Assembly: GCF_028688795.1 (NCBI RefSeq)
Contig: NZ_JAQTXM010000002.1
Location: 124,001 to 188,000 of the forward strand
Direction: 5' to 3'
Origin: Rhodoferax sp.
GTDB lineage: Bacteria; Pseudomonadota; Gammaproteobacteria; Burkholderiales; Burkholderiaceae_C
Length of the DNA stretch: 64,000 nucleotides
In this document: one piece after another, positions 29,701-38,019 of the stretch
Numbering within the stretch: position 1 is the stretch's first letter
Layout: each line of letters opens with the position of its first letter
The notes under the pieces: generated by a model
The model's input: only the letters and a program-made list of their open reading frames with translations
Told to the model about the DNA's origin: nothing
Databases searched by the model: none
Translations under genes and position numbers: made by a program

Positions 29701-32256
29701 ATGGTGGCCGCTACTTCAGCAACCCCGGCAAGTGATGATTTGACACTTATCGCAGATCGGCCTGACCAGACCGTCAAAAGCGATGAAACCGATTGCGCCA
29801 TCAGCAACGAGCAGTTTTTGACTGCGGTATTCACAGACCTGTTGCCCGGTGAAAGTCCGATGCTGGTCACTGTGCATGGCGCTATCAATGACAAGACCAT
29901 CTGGCCTGCTGGTCAGGCGCTGGTCGAGGCCATTGGCGCAGGCAACGCGCAGGCCAACAACTATTTCACGTTGTCGACCTTTCTGCCCAAGGGCAAAAGC
30001 TACCGCCGCCGCAAAGAGCAGTTCAGCCGCGCCTATGGCGTGATGCTGGATGATGTCGGCACCAAGGCGCTACCACGCAGCCGACTGGACGCCTGCCCAC
30101 CTAGCTACATGGTGCAGACCAGCGACGGCAACTATCAGGCCGCGTACCTGTTCGGCACACCCAGCGACGACCTGAAAGCTGTCGAGGCACTGCAAGAGGC
30201 GCTGGTCGAGGCTGGAATGTGTGACCCGGGCGCAAAAGGGCCAGCCTCACGGCTTGGTCGTCTGCCAGTGGGCATCAATGCCAAGTACGACCCGCCACAT
30301 CAGTGCAGGCTGGTCGAGTGGCACCCCGATCGCCGCTACAGCATCGAAGACATTGTTGATCGGCTGGAACTGACACCACCCAAGCCAAAAGGCCGCGCCA
30401 GCACCCGCAAGACATCAGGCGCAGGGCAGAAAACGGCTGGCGCTGACGATGGCGTCTACACACCCCGACCTGACGAAAACGAGGTCGTCACAGCGCTGAA
30501 AACACGGGGTTTGTACAAAGCACCTTTAGGCAGCGGCAAACACGACATCACCTGTCCGTGGGCCGCTGAACACAGCGATGGTGTCGACCACGGAAGCTGC
30601 TATTTTGAGCCAAGCGACATCAGCCCCATTGGTGGCTACAAGTGCCTGCACTCGCATGGCGACCAGAAGCGCATCAGGGCGCTGCTGGATTACTTGGAGA
30701 TCACCGTCAGTGCTGCCAAGCACAAGCCGACCATCACGGTGTCTGCTGGCGAACTGCATCGCATCGCTGACGCTGCGGAACTCGAACTGGCAAAAACCAA
30801 GCGCTATTACCAGCGTGGCGGTCTGATTGTCAGCGTCACCACTGACCCCGAGGTCAGCGAAACAAGCATCAGGCCACTGTCGCAGCCAGCGCTGCTGCGG
30901 GCGTTGTCTGGCGTGGCTGTGTGGATGCGCTACGACGCAAGGTCTGAAGATTTTGTCGTCAGCGACCCGCCTGCACGCCACGTCGCGGTGCTGTTTGACA
31001 GTGAAAGTTATGCACATCTACCAGCACTCGCAGGCATCGCCCGCCAGCCTCATTTGAGGCCCGATGGCACCTTGGTTACTGTGGCTGGATTTGATTCGCC
31101 CACGGGTCTGTTTGGCGTGTTTGATGCGCGTTTGTTCAACGTGCCAGACCACCCAAGCCGCGAAGATGCGATGCGGGCGCTGGTCGAACTTCGCGTGTTG
31201 CTGGATGAATTCGCCTTCGCCAACGGGCATGATGAATCGGCGGCATTGGCGGCAATGCTGACCGCCGCCATCAGACCGAGCCTGCCGACTGCGCCGATGT
31301 TCCACGTCAAGGCACCGCAGATCGCCAGCGGCAAGTCGTACCTGTGCGGCATCATCGCTGCGTTTGCCAGCCCCACATCGCCGTCAGCCATTGGTTTTCC
31401 TGCATCCGATGAGGAGTGCCAGAAACAACTACTGGCGCTGCTCATGGCGGCACCGGGCTGTGTGATGTTTGACAACCTGACGACCGATTTGATTCCGTAC
31501 AAATCGCTGTGCAGTGCGTTGACCGAGGAGCATCTGACCGGGCGCATTCTGGGTGTCAGCAAGACGGCCACGGTCGGCACCAGAACTCTGTTTTTGAGTT
31601 CGGGCAACAACGTCGACGCTGTGCGTGATATGGCGCGGCGCTGCGTGACCATCAACCTCGACCCCAAGTGCGAGACACCTGCCACACGCCAGTTCAAGTC
31701 TGACCCACTTCAGGCAGTGCGTGGCTGGCGTGAAAACTATGTGTCGCTGGCGCTGACCATCATCAGGGCGTGGATTGTGTCGGCTACACCAGACACACCA
31801 TGCCAGCCGCTTGCCAGCTACGCACAGTGGAGTCTGTGGGTACGCCAGTCGCTGCTGTGGCTTGGTATGCCTGACCCGGCGCAGCGCGTGTTTGAGCAAC
31901 TTGCCAACGACCCAGACCGCGAAACCTTGGGCCAGCTACTGCATGGCTGGAACCGGGCATTTGGCGACAAGCCCACCGCCGTCCGTGACGCTGTTACTTA
32001 TGCGCTATTCAGCGACAACGACTTCAGCCAGACGCTGCATGAGATCGCAGAGGAGCGTGGCGAGATCAATCGCCGCCGCCTTGGGCGCTGGGTGTCACGG
32101 CATCAGGGCCGCATCGTTGACGGCATGAAGTTTGAACGTGCATCTGGCACGACATCAGTCGAGCGCTGGTTTGTGAAATCGGATTTGACGGCCAGCGCCA
32201 GCCAGCCTGCGGAAAGTGACGAACTCACTGAAGCAGAGATTGACGACTTCGTCTGA
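29701..32256 (+). CDS. Primase/helicase replication protein of the element
   Basis: An 851-residue protein. The N-terminal part resembles the RepB-type primase fold (RAYGVMLDDVGTKA, PPSYMVQTSDGNYQAAYLF, RLGRLPVGINAKYD). A Cys/His region (ITCPWAAEHSDG ... YKCLHSHG) follows. The C-terminal half has an ATPase P-loop in KAPQIASGKSYL and a Walker B-like CVMFDNL, then an arginine-rich tail. It likely initiates replication of the excised element, like the alpha protein of P4. Repeat copy 2 lies inside its first codons and copy 3 just after its stop. Confidence 0.8.
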   Translation: MVAATSATPASDDLTLIADRPDQTVKSDETDCAISNEQFLTAVFTDLLPGESPMLVTVHGAINDKTIWPAGQALVEAIGAGNAQANNYFTLSTFLPKGKSYRRRKEQFSRAYGVMLDDVGTKALPRSRLDACPPSYMVQTSDGNYQAAYLFGTPSDDLKAVEALQEALVEAGMCDPGAKGPASRLGRLPVGINAKYDPPHQCRLVEWHPDRRYSIEDIVDRLELTPPKPKGRASTRKTSGAGQKTAGADDGVYTPRPDENEVVTALKTRGLYKAPLGSGKHDITCPWAAEHSDGVDHGSCYFEPSDISPIGGYKCLHSHGDQKRIRALLDYLEITVSAAKHKPTITVSAGELHRIADAAELELAKTKRYYQRGGLIVSVTTDPEVSETSIRPLSQPALLRALSGVAVWMRYDARSEDFVVSDPPARHVAVLFDSESYAHLPALAGIARQPHLRPDGTLVTVAGFDSPTGLFGVFDARLFNVPDHPSREDAMRALVELRVLLDEFAFANGHDESAALAAMLTAAIRPSLPTAPMFHVKAPQIASGKSYLCGIIAAFASPTSPSAIGFPASDEECQKQLLALLMAAPGCVMFDNLTTDLIPYKSLCSALTEEHLTGRILGVSKTATVGTRTLFLSSGNNVDAVRDMARRCVTINLDPKCETPATRQFKSDPLQAVRGWRENYVSLALTIIRAWIVSATPDTPCQPLASYAQWSLWVRQSLLWLGMPDPAQRVFEQLANDPDRETLGQLLHGWNRAFGDKPTAVRDAVTYALFSDNDFSQTLHEIAEERGEINRRRLGRWVSRHQGRIVDGMKFERASGTTSVERWFVKSDLTASASQPAESDELTEAEIDDFV
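29741..29794 (+). repeat. 54-bp element repeat, copy 2 (direct, coding)
   Basis: It aligns without gaps to the other three copies. It lies within codons 14-31 of the primase gene, so the N-terminus of that protein is repeat-encoded. Confidence 0.8.
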
Positions 32257-32258
32257 GC

Positions 32259-32312
32259 AATCGGTTATGTCGCTTTTAACGGTCTGCGTCAGCCGACCTG
32301 CGCAAAGTGTCA
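32259..32312 (-). repeat. 54-bp element repeat, copy 3 (inverted)
   Basis: The reverse complement runs from TGACACTT to AACCGATT. It begins two bases after the primase stop, mirroring copy 1 after the integrase stop. Confidence 0.85.
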
Positions 32313-32338
32313 ATTCAATATTTTCAAAGGAAAACATC

Positions 32339-32605
32339 ATGCCCACAGTAGGAACACAACCCGTTCGCACCCGCCACCAGTACCGGGACATCGCACTTGA
32401 GGATGACCTGGAGTTCATGGACGAACTCGCAGATCGCTGCGCAGTAAGTCTGGGCGACCTGATCGCACTGCGCCATGTACGGGCGCTGGAAGTGCGCAAC
32501 AGCTTTGCACAAGAGGATGGCGACTACCGCGACGAACACATCGCTGGCGTCTGTGCAGCCCTTGACGGCATCGCCGTCGCACTCCATCAACTTTCCGACA
32601 AATAA
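32339..32605 (+). CDS. Small unknown protein
   Basis: An 88-residue, acidic, mainly helical protein; the ATG has AAAGGAAAA upstream. Residues such as LEDDLEFMDELADRCAVSLG suggest a compact helical fold. No family recognised. Confidence 0.65.
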   Translation: MPTVGTQPVRTRHQYRDIALEDDLEFMDELADRCAVSLGDLIALRHVRALEVRNSFAQEDGDYRDEHIAGVCAALDGIAVALHQLSDK

Positions 32606-32617
32606 AGGAACACCCCC

Positions 32618-32851
32618 ATGAAGATTTATTCAATGGATGAACTGCTGGCGCTGCCACCAATCGACCAGATCGCAGATTTATTGCGCACTGCTGCAAAGGC
32701 TATCGACGCTGGCGCACCTGAATGTGCTGCTTGGAGATTGGCCGATGCCAGCTACCTCCTGCGCCGCCGCTTGACCCGGCTCGGCTGCGTTGACGTATGC
32801 GGCATCGCCGAACCCACCGGGCGTGGTGCGCTGCTTGGGGGCAAACCATGA
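32618..32851 (+). CDS. Small unknown protein
   Basis: A 77-residue protein with AAAGGA upstream of the ATG. Helical N-terminal half, Arg-rich centre (LLRRRLTRLG). Its end overlaps the next ATG by four bases. No family recognised. Confidence 0.6.
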   Translation: MKIYSMDELLALPPIDQIADLLRTAAKAIDAGAPECAAWRLADASYLLRRRLTRLGCVDVCGIAEPTGRGALLGGKP

Positions 32852-33054
32852 CACCGATTCAAGCTAAACGCGACCAAATCAGGCGGCAACTTGAAAACGC
32901 AGGCGTTGAGGTTGTCGAATCCAAATCCGGCGCTATTACGTTGCACCGAGGCCAGCGCACCATCAAAGTTTGCAGCCTTGAATTTGTCGACAGCGCAGAC
33001 CTGCGGGCTTTGGCCGCATTGCCACCCATGACACCGGGACGCTGGCGTGTGTAG
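32848..33054 (+). CDS. Small basic unknown protein
   Basis: A 68-residue protein coupled to its predecessor (ATGA). Start MTPIQAKRDQIRRQLENAG suggests a helix followed by beta strands. No family recognised. Confidence 0.6.
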   Translation: MTPIQAKRDQIRRQLENAGVEVVESKSGAITLHRGQRTIKVCSLEFVDSADLRALAALPPMTPGRWRV

Positions 33055-33138
33055 CGCACCACACCCAGCATGGTCCTGCGCACCGTGACCGCAGGCCACC
33101 CCTATTCATTCACACCATCACTTTTTAAAGGACTTTTT

Positions 33139-33399
33139 ATGTACCAAGCAAATCAAATCATGGGCGTGCCGGCCAGCGTGTTGACGCAGATGTCAACCAA
33201 ACCCGGCGCATCACCTGAACTCAAATTCATGGCTGCACTTGCTGCCAACAGCACACGCATCCATGCCGACCGTGTTCGCATCGTTCAAAACGAACGACTA
33301 CGGCAAACCAAGTTATCGGCATCCATTGCCGACCACGCACCCGAAGCCGACACCGTTCGCCGCCTTCGTGTCGCACAACTCAACGCAACTTCACTTTAA
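33139..33399 (+). CDS. Small unknown protein
   Basis: An 86-residue protein; AAAGGA precedes the ATG. The sequence is helical and basic in its second half (RIVQNERLRQTKL). No family recognised. Confidence 0.6.
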   Translation: MYQANQIMGVPASVLTQMSTKPGASPELKFMAALAANSTRIHADRVRIVQNERLRQTKLSASIADHAPEADTVRRLRVAQLNATSL

Positions 33400-33418
33400 C
33401 TTTTAAGGACACACCATC

Positions 33419-33961
33419 ATGAACAGCATCTACGAAAACACCATCTACCGCACCGCTTTTGATACCGAACAAGCGCTTCACGCCAAGGTTGACGAACTGC
33501 GGGCGCTGGAAGGCACACAGCGCGTTGCGCTTGGGCAATGGACTCAGCCGACGCAAAGTCAAAAGTCAGCATTCGACAAGGCGATGCAGGCGCTGAACGG
33601 CAACCCTGCCACCGAAACCCGCGATGCGGATTTGAAGGCACTGCAACAGGCGCACATTGCGACCAAGCAAGCCCTTGATGCGGTAGCGCGTGGCCTGCCT
33701 GAAGCACACCACCAAGTCGGTCGTATGCGCGACAAGTTGACCATCGAGCGCATGACGCAAGCCGATGTGAAGAAAGCCATCAAGCGCAGCCTGAGCGCAG
33801 CGCGTGAACTGTTGGAAGCCGACAAAGCAATGAATGCTCTGTGTGACGACCTTTCACGCTCAGGCTTCGCCACCGGGCAGAACGAGCGAGACATCTATGT
33901 GATTGCCAACCCTGATGCACTTGCTGTTTGGGCTGACGGTCTGGAGTCGATGCAGGGCTAA
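33419..33961 (+). CDS. Unknown helical protein, 180 residues
   Basis: It follows its neighbour by 19 bases with AAGGA upstream. The protein is almost wholly helical, with Ala/Lys/Gln-rich heptad-like segments between residues 15 and 140. It may be a structural or DNA-associated protein; no family recognised. A 9-bp hairpin follows. Confidence 0.6.
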   Translation: MNSIYENTIYRTAFDTEQALHAKVDELRALEGTQRVALGQWTQPTQSQKSAFDKAMQALNGNPATETRDADLKALQQAHIATKQALDAVARGLPEAHHQVGRMRDKLTIERMTQADVKKAIKRSLSAARELLEADKAMNALCDDLSRSGFATGQNERDIYVIANPDALAVWADGLESMQG

Positions 33962-33971
33962 AGCATGGATC

Positions 33972-34008
33972 GATAGCCCCACCCCACGGGGCTATCAAAA
34001 CTATAGCA
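33972..34008. repeat. Hairpin with partly repeated alternative stem
   Basis: GATAGCCCC and GGGGCTATC (33972-33996) form a 9-bp stem with a 7-base loop. The right arm also pairs in GCTAT-CAAAACT-ATAGC. The 21-base segment starting GGGGCTATCAAAAC recurs at 34681-34701 after the coiled-coil gene. No T run follows, so it is not a classical terminator. Confidence 0.55.
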
Positions 34009-34050
34009 CGTCATGCCGTAAACCATCTAGTCAGGTTCACTCTAACCAAC

Positions 34051-34515
34051 ATGGACAAATTCCACATTATGAAGACCTATAAACAACCCAAATTGACGCA
34101 TTTCAGAGCAATGGCTGACCTCAACAAACTACGGCTTCAGCCACCTGCTGCACTGAGCATGGCGCAGCAGTTTGTCTGGCATCAGACCGTCGACAACCTG
34201 CCAGACGACTGGTTTGCAGCAGAGCAGATTCCCATGCTGACAGCATATTGCGGCCATGTCGCACGCGCTGCGCAAATTGAAGCCGCATTGTCTGGTCTTG
34301 ACCCGCTGGATGACCTCCCCGAGTTTGACAAGTTAACCAAGCTGGCAGCGGGCGAATCAGCAAAAATTGCCATGTTTGCCCGTTCCATGCGCCTGACCCA
34401 GCAGAGCAGACTAAAGGCTGAAACTGCGTCATCGCGTGGTGCTGGCGCTGCCAGTGCTGCTGCCATTGGTCGACCTTGGGATGGTGCCAGCTTCGACAAC
34501 GAGCTCTTAGCATGA
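34051..34515 (+). CDS. Terminase small subunit-like protein (P27-like)
   Basis: A 154-residue protein. The segment DDWFAAEQIPMLTAYCGHVARAAQIEAAL and the later MFARSMRLTQQSR resemble P27-type phage terminase small subunits, which recognise DNA for packaging. A terminase small subunit without large subunit or capsid genes is typical of satellites that redirect helper packaging. ATG at 34051 or 34069. It is coupled to the next gene. Assignment is by pattern only. Confidence 0.55.
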   Translation: MDKFHIMKTYKQPKLTHFRAMADLNKLRLQPPAALSMAQQFVWHQTVDNLPDDWFAAEQIPMLTAYCGHVARAAQIEAALSGLDPLDDLPEFDKLTKLAAGESAKIAMFARSMRLTQQSRLKAETASSRGAGAASAAAIGRPWDGASFDNELLA

Positions 34516-34673
34516 CCGTCGCAGAGTTAACCCAAAAGCACAATGCCGTGGTTGAGTACCTGCGCCAGTTGGAACAGCAACGCATTGATGAAAATGCCGC
34601 CATGCAAGACGACATCGATGCTCTGCTGGCGCGTGTCTCTGAACTTGAATCACGCCTGAGTGAAATCGAGTGA
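34512..34673 (+). CDS. Short coiled-coil protein
   Basis: A 53-residue protein overlapping the preceding stop (ATGA). It is one acidic helix with heptads (LRQLEQQ, LLARVSELESRLSEIE). Likely a partner of the protein before it. Confidence 0.6.
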   Translation: MTVAELTQKHNAVVEYLRQLEQQRIDENAAMQDDIDALLARVSELESRLSEIE

Positions 34674-34769
34674 CCCCACCGGGGCTATCAAAACTATAGC
34701 AAACACAGACATCAGAAACCACGCTATACCGCACGCGCAGAATAAAACCCCTATTGAGGATTAATCAAG

Positions 34770-34997
34770 ATGGCTAAAACTACGCATGGTGGCTACCGAC
34801 CCGGCGCAGGCAGACCCCGTGGCGCTTTAAATCGACGCACAGTCGCATCAAACGCTGCTGCAAGGTCAATTCCCCACTGCACCGACCCGCTGGACTTCTT
34901 ACTGGCCGTGATGCGGCATGACGGCATCCAGATGACTGTTCGGCTGGGCGCTGCGAAGGCGCTATTGCCGTACACCGAGGCACCATCACGAGCGTGA
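34770..34997 (+). CDS. Short terminase small subunit-like, AT-hook-containing protein
   Basis: A 75-residue protein starting MAKTTHGGYRPGAGRPRGAL, a basic GRPR AT-hook. It continues DPLDFLLAVMRHDGIQ and RLGAAKALLPYTEAP, a pattern common at the start of phage terminase small subunits. Family members are usually much longer, so this may be a truncated form or a DNA-binding regulator. GAGGA precedes the ATG. Confidence 0.6.
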   Translation: MAKTTHGGYRPGAGRPRGALNRRTVASNAAARSIPHCTDPLDFLLAVMRHDGIQMTVRLGAAKALLPYTEAPSRA

Positions 34998-35145
34998 TGG
35001 ACTTCATCATCGACTAAAAAACATTTGTAGGGGTAGCGGCATCATCGTGCGGGCGAAGCTGGCAATTTGCTCCCGCAGTGCTTGCATTTAAGTGCTTCTT
35101 TGCGCCAGTTTAAGCGCCAGCCATCCAGTACTCTGCGCCTTGACC

Positions 35146-35472
35146 TTACTTCACAGCCTCAACCCATGCCCTTATGTTACCAATGGTTGTATGGAAATTA
35201 TGGAGGGACTCGGCATCCAAAGTACCCTCGACATCCGAGACTCGACCGTTCAAAGCAGAGATGAACACTTCATGTTTTATGGGGTTATTTAATAGAAATG
35301 TCGTTACCAACGCTTCTGAGACAGCGGTTCGACCAGCCAACGTCCCAGCTTGCGCCTTGATGAACCTGCCCATAGACTCGTTCAAAGTTTTTTGCGCCAT
35401 AACGAGTCCAAACAACGCCTCGACAGTAGCGGTTAACTCTGCAACTTCTTTAGCCAAATCTTCGACATTCAT
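35146..35472 (-). CDS. Unknown protein on opposite strand of the element
   Basis: The frame encodes 108 residues from the ATG at 35472 (MNVEDLAKEVAELTATVEAL). The first half is a coiled coil, the second half has hydrophobic and polar helices. It is the only element gene reading leftward. The opposite frame looks less protein-like. Function unknown. Confidence 0.5.
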   Translation of the reverse strand: MNVEDLAKEVAELTATVEALFGLVMAQKTLNESMGRFIKAQAGTLAGRTAVSEALVTTFLLNNPIKHEVFISALNGRVSDVEGTLDAESLHNFHTTIGNIRAWVEAVK

Positions 35473-35522
35473 GCGCCACCCCATCAGGACACGTTAGGTG
35501 TCTCACATTGTGACCGTTACGC

Positions 35523-35576
35523 AATCGGTTATGTCGGTTAAATCGGTCACTGTCAGCCGATGCGCGATAAGTGTCA
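35523..35576 (-). repeat. 54-bp element repeat, copy 4 (inverted)
   Basis: It is the reverse-complement copy near the right end; it matches copy 1 best in its last 24 bases. Confidence 0.85.
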
Positions 35577-35682
35577 GAACTCACACACGCTTTTGTCGGT
35601 TCAAGAAAATCTTCTATTGAGAGTTTTCGTTTATTTTTAGCCCACCCTGCCCTGTGCATAAGTATGGGCATCAAGGCTAAAA

Positions 35683-35702
35683 CTGTCACCAGACTGTCAC
35701 CA
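35683..35702. promoter_or_regulatory. Right-end CTGTCACCA pair (candidate integrase arm sites)
   Basis: Two CTGTCACCA repeats 11 bases apart reproduce the pair at 27004-27023 near the left end and lie 69 bases inside the right attachment site. Confidence 0.55.
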
Positions 35703-35770
35703 GCGCCAGCAATGAAAAAAGCCCACTATCATTTAAATAGCAGGCTTTCCTTGTGCCGTAAGGCTTGTAC

Positions 35771-35819
35771 TGGTGGGATGTGCGGGGGTCGAACCCACGA
35801 CAAACGGATTAAAAGTCCG
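35771..35819. repeat. Right attachment site (attR)
   Basis: These 49 bases repeat 26840-26888 exactly and form the 3' half of tRNA-Lys, so the integration left a working tRNA gene. Confidence 0.93.
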
Positions 35820-35846
35820 CTGCTCTACCAACTGAGCTAACATCCC
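35771..35846 (-). tRNA. tRNA-Lys (anticodon UUU)
   Basis: On the minus strand the 76 bases start GGGATGTTAGCTCAG, have the anticodon loop CTTTTAA (anticodon TTT), a T arm GTGGG-TTCGACC-CCCGC, an acceptor pairing GGGATGT with ACATCCC and an encoded CCA. It is complete; its 3' 49 bases are the right attachment site (attR) of the element. Confidence 0.97.
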
Positions 35847-35906
35847 ATTTCTGCCAATCACTTCATGTTTGGCAGCTCTAAATTATAAACAATTTAATCC
35901 CATTCC

Positions 35907-36665
35907 CTAGCAATCTGCTGCCAATTTATTCAAAATAACACCCGCGGCACACTGACCAAAGGTAGCGGTGACTGTTACCAATGAGCCAAAGCCATGGCAA
36001 TTGAGCGACCCATCACCGAAAATCCCACAAGAAGCATCGGGTGGCGCGACAAGCTCACGACTGAAGACACATGTCACGCCCATTTTTTTACCCTCACGGG
36101 GCGCTGCGTGTTCTTTTCGCAACTGATAGCGCACTTTGGCCAGCAACGGGTCATGTGTAACCTCAACCATGTCTGCCACTGTCACCAACTGGGCGTGCCG
36201 TTTACCACCAGCAGCACCCACTGCCACGTGAATGCCTTTGGATCTGATGGCCCATGCAGCGATAGCGGTTTTGGCACTGGTTTGGTCACAGGCGTCCACC
36301 ACTGCATTCACACCCGCTGGCAACATGCTTGGCCAATTGTCAGGCTCAGCAAATTCCTCAAGACAAGTGACATTGCACTGGGGGAAAAAGGAATGAATCC
36401 GCTCACGCATGGCATGTATCTTGGCCAAACCAAGACTAGCCTCGGTTGCGTGAATCTGGCGATTGATGTTTGACTCCGCCACTTGGTCAAAATCAATCAG
36501 AGTTAATTGCCCTACACCACTACGGGCCAGTGATTCAGCCACCCAAGAGCCCACCCCCCCGATGCCAACAACTGCCACATGGGCATCACGAATACGTTGT
36601 GCACCATCAAGTCCAAACAGGCGTTCAACACCACCAAATCGGCGATCATCGCTCATTGGCAACAA
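35907..36665 (-). CDS. tcdA: tRNA threonylcarbamoyladenosine dehydratase TcdA
   Basis: A 252-residue E1-like enzyme that cyclises t6A37 of tRNA. It has RFGGVERLFGLDGAQRI, the ATP-binding VVGIGGVGSWVAESLARSG, LIDFDQVAESNINRQ and the VVDACDQTSAK segment. Start at 36665, or at 36656 three codons later. It lies next to tRNA-Lys, one of the decoded ANN-reading tRNAs. Confidence 0.93.
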   Translation of the reverse strand: MLPMSDDRRFGGVERLFGLDGAQRIRDAHVAVVGIGGVGSWVAESLARSGVGQLTLIDFDQVAESNINRQIHATEASLGLAKIHAMRERIHSFFPQCNVTCLEEFAEPDNWPSMLPAGVNAVVDACDQTSAKTAIAAWAIRSKGIHVAVGAAGGKRHAQLVTVADMVEVTHDPLLAKVRYQLRKEHAAPREGKKMGVTCVFSRELVAPPDASCGIFGDGSLNCHGFGSLVTVTATFGQCAAGVILNKLAADC

Positions 36666-36684
36666 AAGACCATGGAAAGCATGA

Positions 36685-37473
36685 TCATTTCAACGTTGAC
36701 AAGCGCTCTTTGGCTGCAACTGCAGCCTCAGATTGAGGATAGGCTTTGATGAGATCAGAAAAAGTCTTGCGCGCACTTTTGGCATCTTTAAGCTCCAATT
36801 GGCAATTGGCAATTGACAATACGGCTTCCGGCGCACGCATATGCTCAGGGTTCTTGGCAACAAGCGCGCGAAAATTCACAATGGCTTCTTTGTAACCGCG
36901 AGTGGCGTACTGCGCATTACCCAGCCAAAACAAACCTGATTCCGTGTAGCCGCTGGATGTGTATCGATTCAAAAATCCGGCAAACAGGTTTTGCGCTGCT
37001 GAAAAGTCACCTTTGCGAAACACTGCAAGCGCAGCATCAAAATCTCGTTTTTCAGCAGGTTCAGCCACAAACTCAACGCCATCAAGCTTTACGTTGATAG
37101 GCTCAAATTTTGACAGCCGTTCACTAACCACTTGCACTTGATCTTTTTGAATCCGCTGCACATTGGCGAGTTCGCGCATGAGTTGCTCATTGGTACCGCG
37201 GACGCCAGACAACTCTGTTTTCAGGAGCTCAATTTGGCGCTGCAAATCCAGCAAACTTTTGCCAAGCGACATGTTGTCGTCAGATGCCGCTTTGCGTGAC
37301 GAATCAACCTCTACGCGAACAGCCTCTACGCGCTGACGTAAATCCAGAATGGCCTGACGCGCTTCGTCATCTTCAAACAAGGCCGCGCCAGCCCCTGTAA
37401 CGGTCAAAAGTCCCGACAGAATGACGGCGGAAGCCCTATATAAATTCACGGTGGTGGGCTGCATTGACTTCAT
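36685..37473 (-). CDS. cpoB: Cell division coordinator CpoB (YbgF)
   Basis: A 262-residue periplasmic protein: signal peptide to about residue 31, an N-terminal coiled coil (about 40-115) for trimerisation, and C-terminal tetratricopeptide repeats with the family segment SGYTESGLFWLGNAQYA and FSDLIKAYPQSEAA. It links Tol-Pal with peptidoglycan synthesis. It overlaps pal by four bases. Confidence 0.93.
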   Translation of the reverse strand: MKSMQPTTVNLYRASAVILSGLLTVTGAGAALFEDDEARQAILDLRQRVEAVRVEVDSSRKAASDDNMSLGKSLLDLQRQIELLKTELSGVRGTNEQLMRELANVQRIQKDQVQVVSERLSKFEPINVKLDGVEFVAEPAEKRDFDAALAVFRKGDFSAAQNLFAGFLNRYTSSGYTESGLFWLGNAQYATRGYKEAIVNFRALVAKNPEHMRAPEAVLSIANCQLELKDAKSARKTFSDLIKAYPQSEAAVAAKERLSTLK

Positions 37474-38003
37474 TGGTAGCGAATCTCAGCCCTGCGGTTC
37501 TTGGAAAAAGCGGCTTCGTCGTTACCTGCAACGGCTGGTTTTTCCTTGCCAAAACTCACTGATTCCATTTGGGTTTGCGAAACCCCAAGAATGGCAAGCG
37601 CATCACGCACAGCGTCGGCGCGTTTTTGACCCAACGCCAAGTTGTACTCTCGCCCCCCTGTTTCATCCGTATGGCCTTCAATCGCCAGTTTTCGCTCAGG
37701 ATGTGCTTTGACAAACCGTGCATGCGCCGCAATCACGGATTGAAAGTCCGGCTTGATGACATAGCTGTCGTAATCGAAATACACCACTCGAGGCTCAGAT
37801 GGCGCGATGGCCGATGCTGAACCAGAACCCAAATCAACTGCGGCGACACCGCTGCCTTTGACCCCAGCGCCATTCGCGCCCCCATCTGTACCAAAGACCG
37901 TCTTTGGAGCGGCATCGGTGACAGGCACGTCACCCAACGGCACAGTTGACCCGCAGGCCGACAACAAAACAACCGTACAAAAAATCAAAAAAATGTTTTT
38001 CAT
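37470..38003 (-). CDS. pal: Peptidoglycan-associated lipoprotein Pal
   Basis: A 177-residue outer-membrane lipoprotein. Lipobox LSAC, then a Gly/Ala linker, then the OmpA-like domain: VYFDYDSYVIKPDF, HPERKLAIEGHTDETGGREYNLALGQKRADAV and FSKNRRAEIRY. It binds peptidoglycan and TolB. Confidence 0.97.
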   Translation of the reverse strand: MKNIFLIFCTVVLLSACGSTVPLGDVPVTDAAPKTVFGTDGGANGAGVKGSGVAAVDLGSGSASAIAPSEPRVVYFDYDSYVIKPDFQSVIAAHARFVKAHPERKLAIEGHTDETGGREYNLALGQKRADAVRDALAILGVSQTQMESVSFGKEKPAVAGNDEAAFSKNRRAEIRYQ

Positions 38004-38019
38004 TTCAAAACCTTAGCAT

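Larger units (their letters stand above)
26840..35819 (+). mobile_element. 8.9-kb integrated element in tRNA-Lys (phage-satellite/PICI-like)
   Basis: Two identical 49-bp direct repeats (26840-26888 and 35771-35819) bound the region; the right one is inside an intact tRNA-Lys gene and the left one is its displaced 3' part. Between them are a tyrosine integrase next to the left end, an AlpA-type regulator, a primase/helicase, about nine small unknown proteins and two terminase-small-subunit-like proteins. No head, tail, lysis or conjugation gene is seen. This gene set resembles P4-like or PICI-type satellites rather than a complete prophage. All major genes except one near the right end run rightward. 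Confidence 0.85.

Noticed and set aside
35450-35689. 79-residue minus-strand frame near the right end of the element
   Set aside because: It overlaps repeat copy 4, has no ribosome site and an unusual composition.
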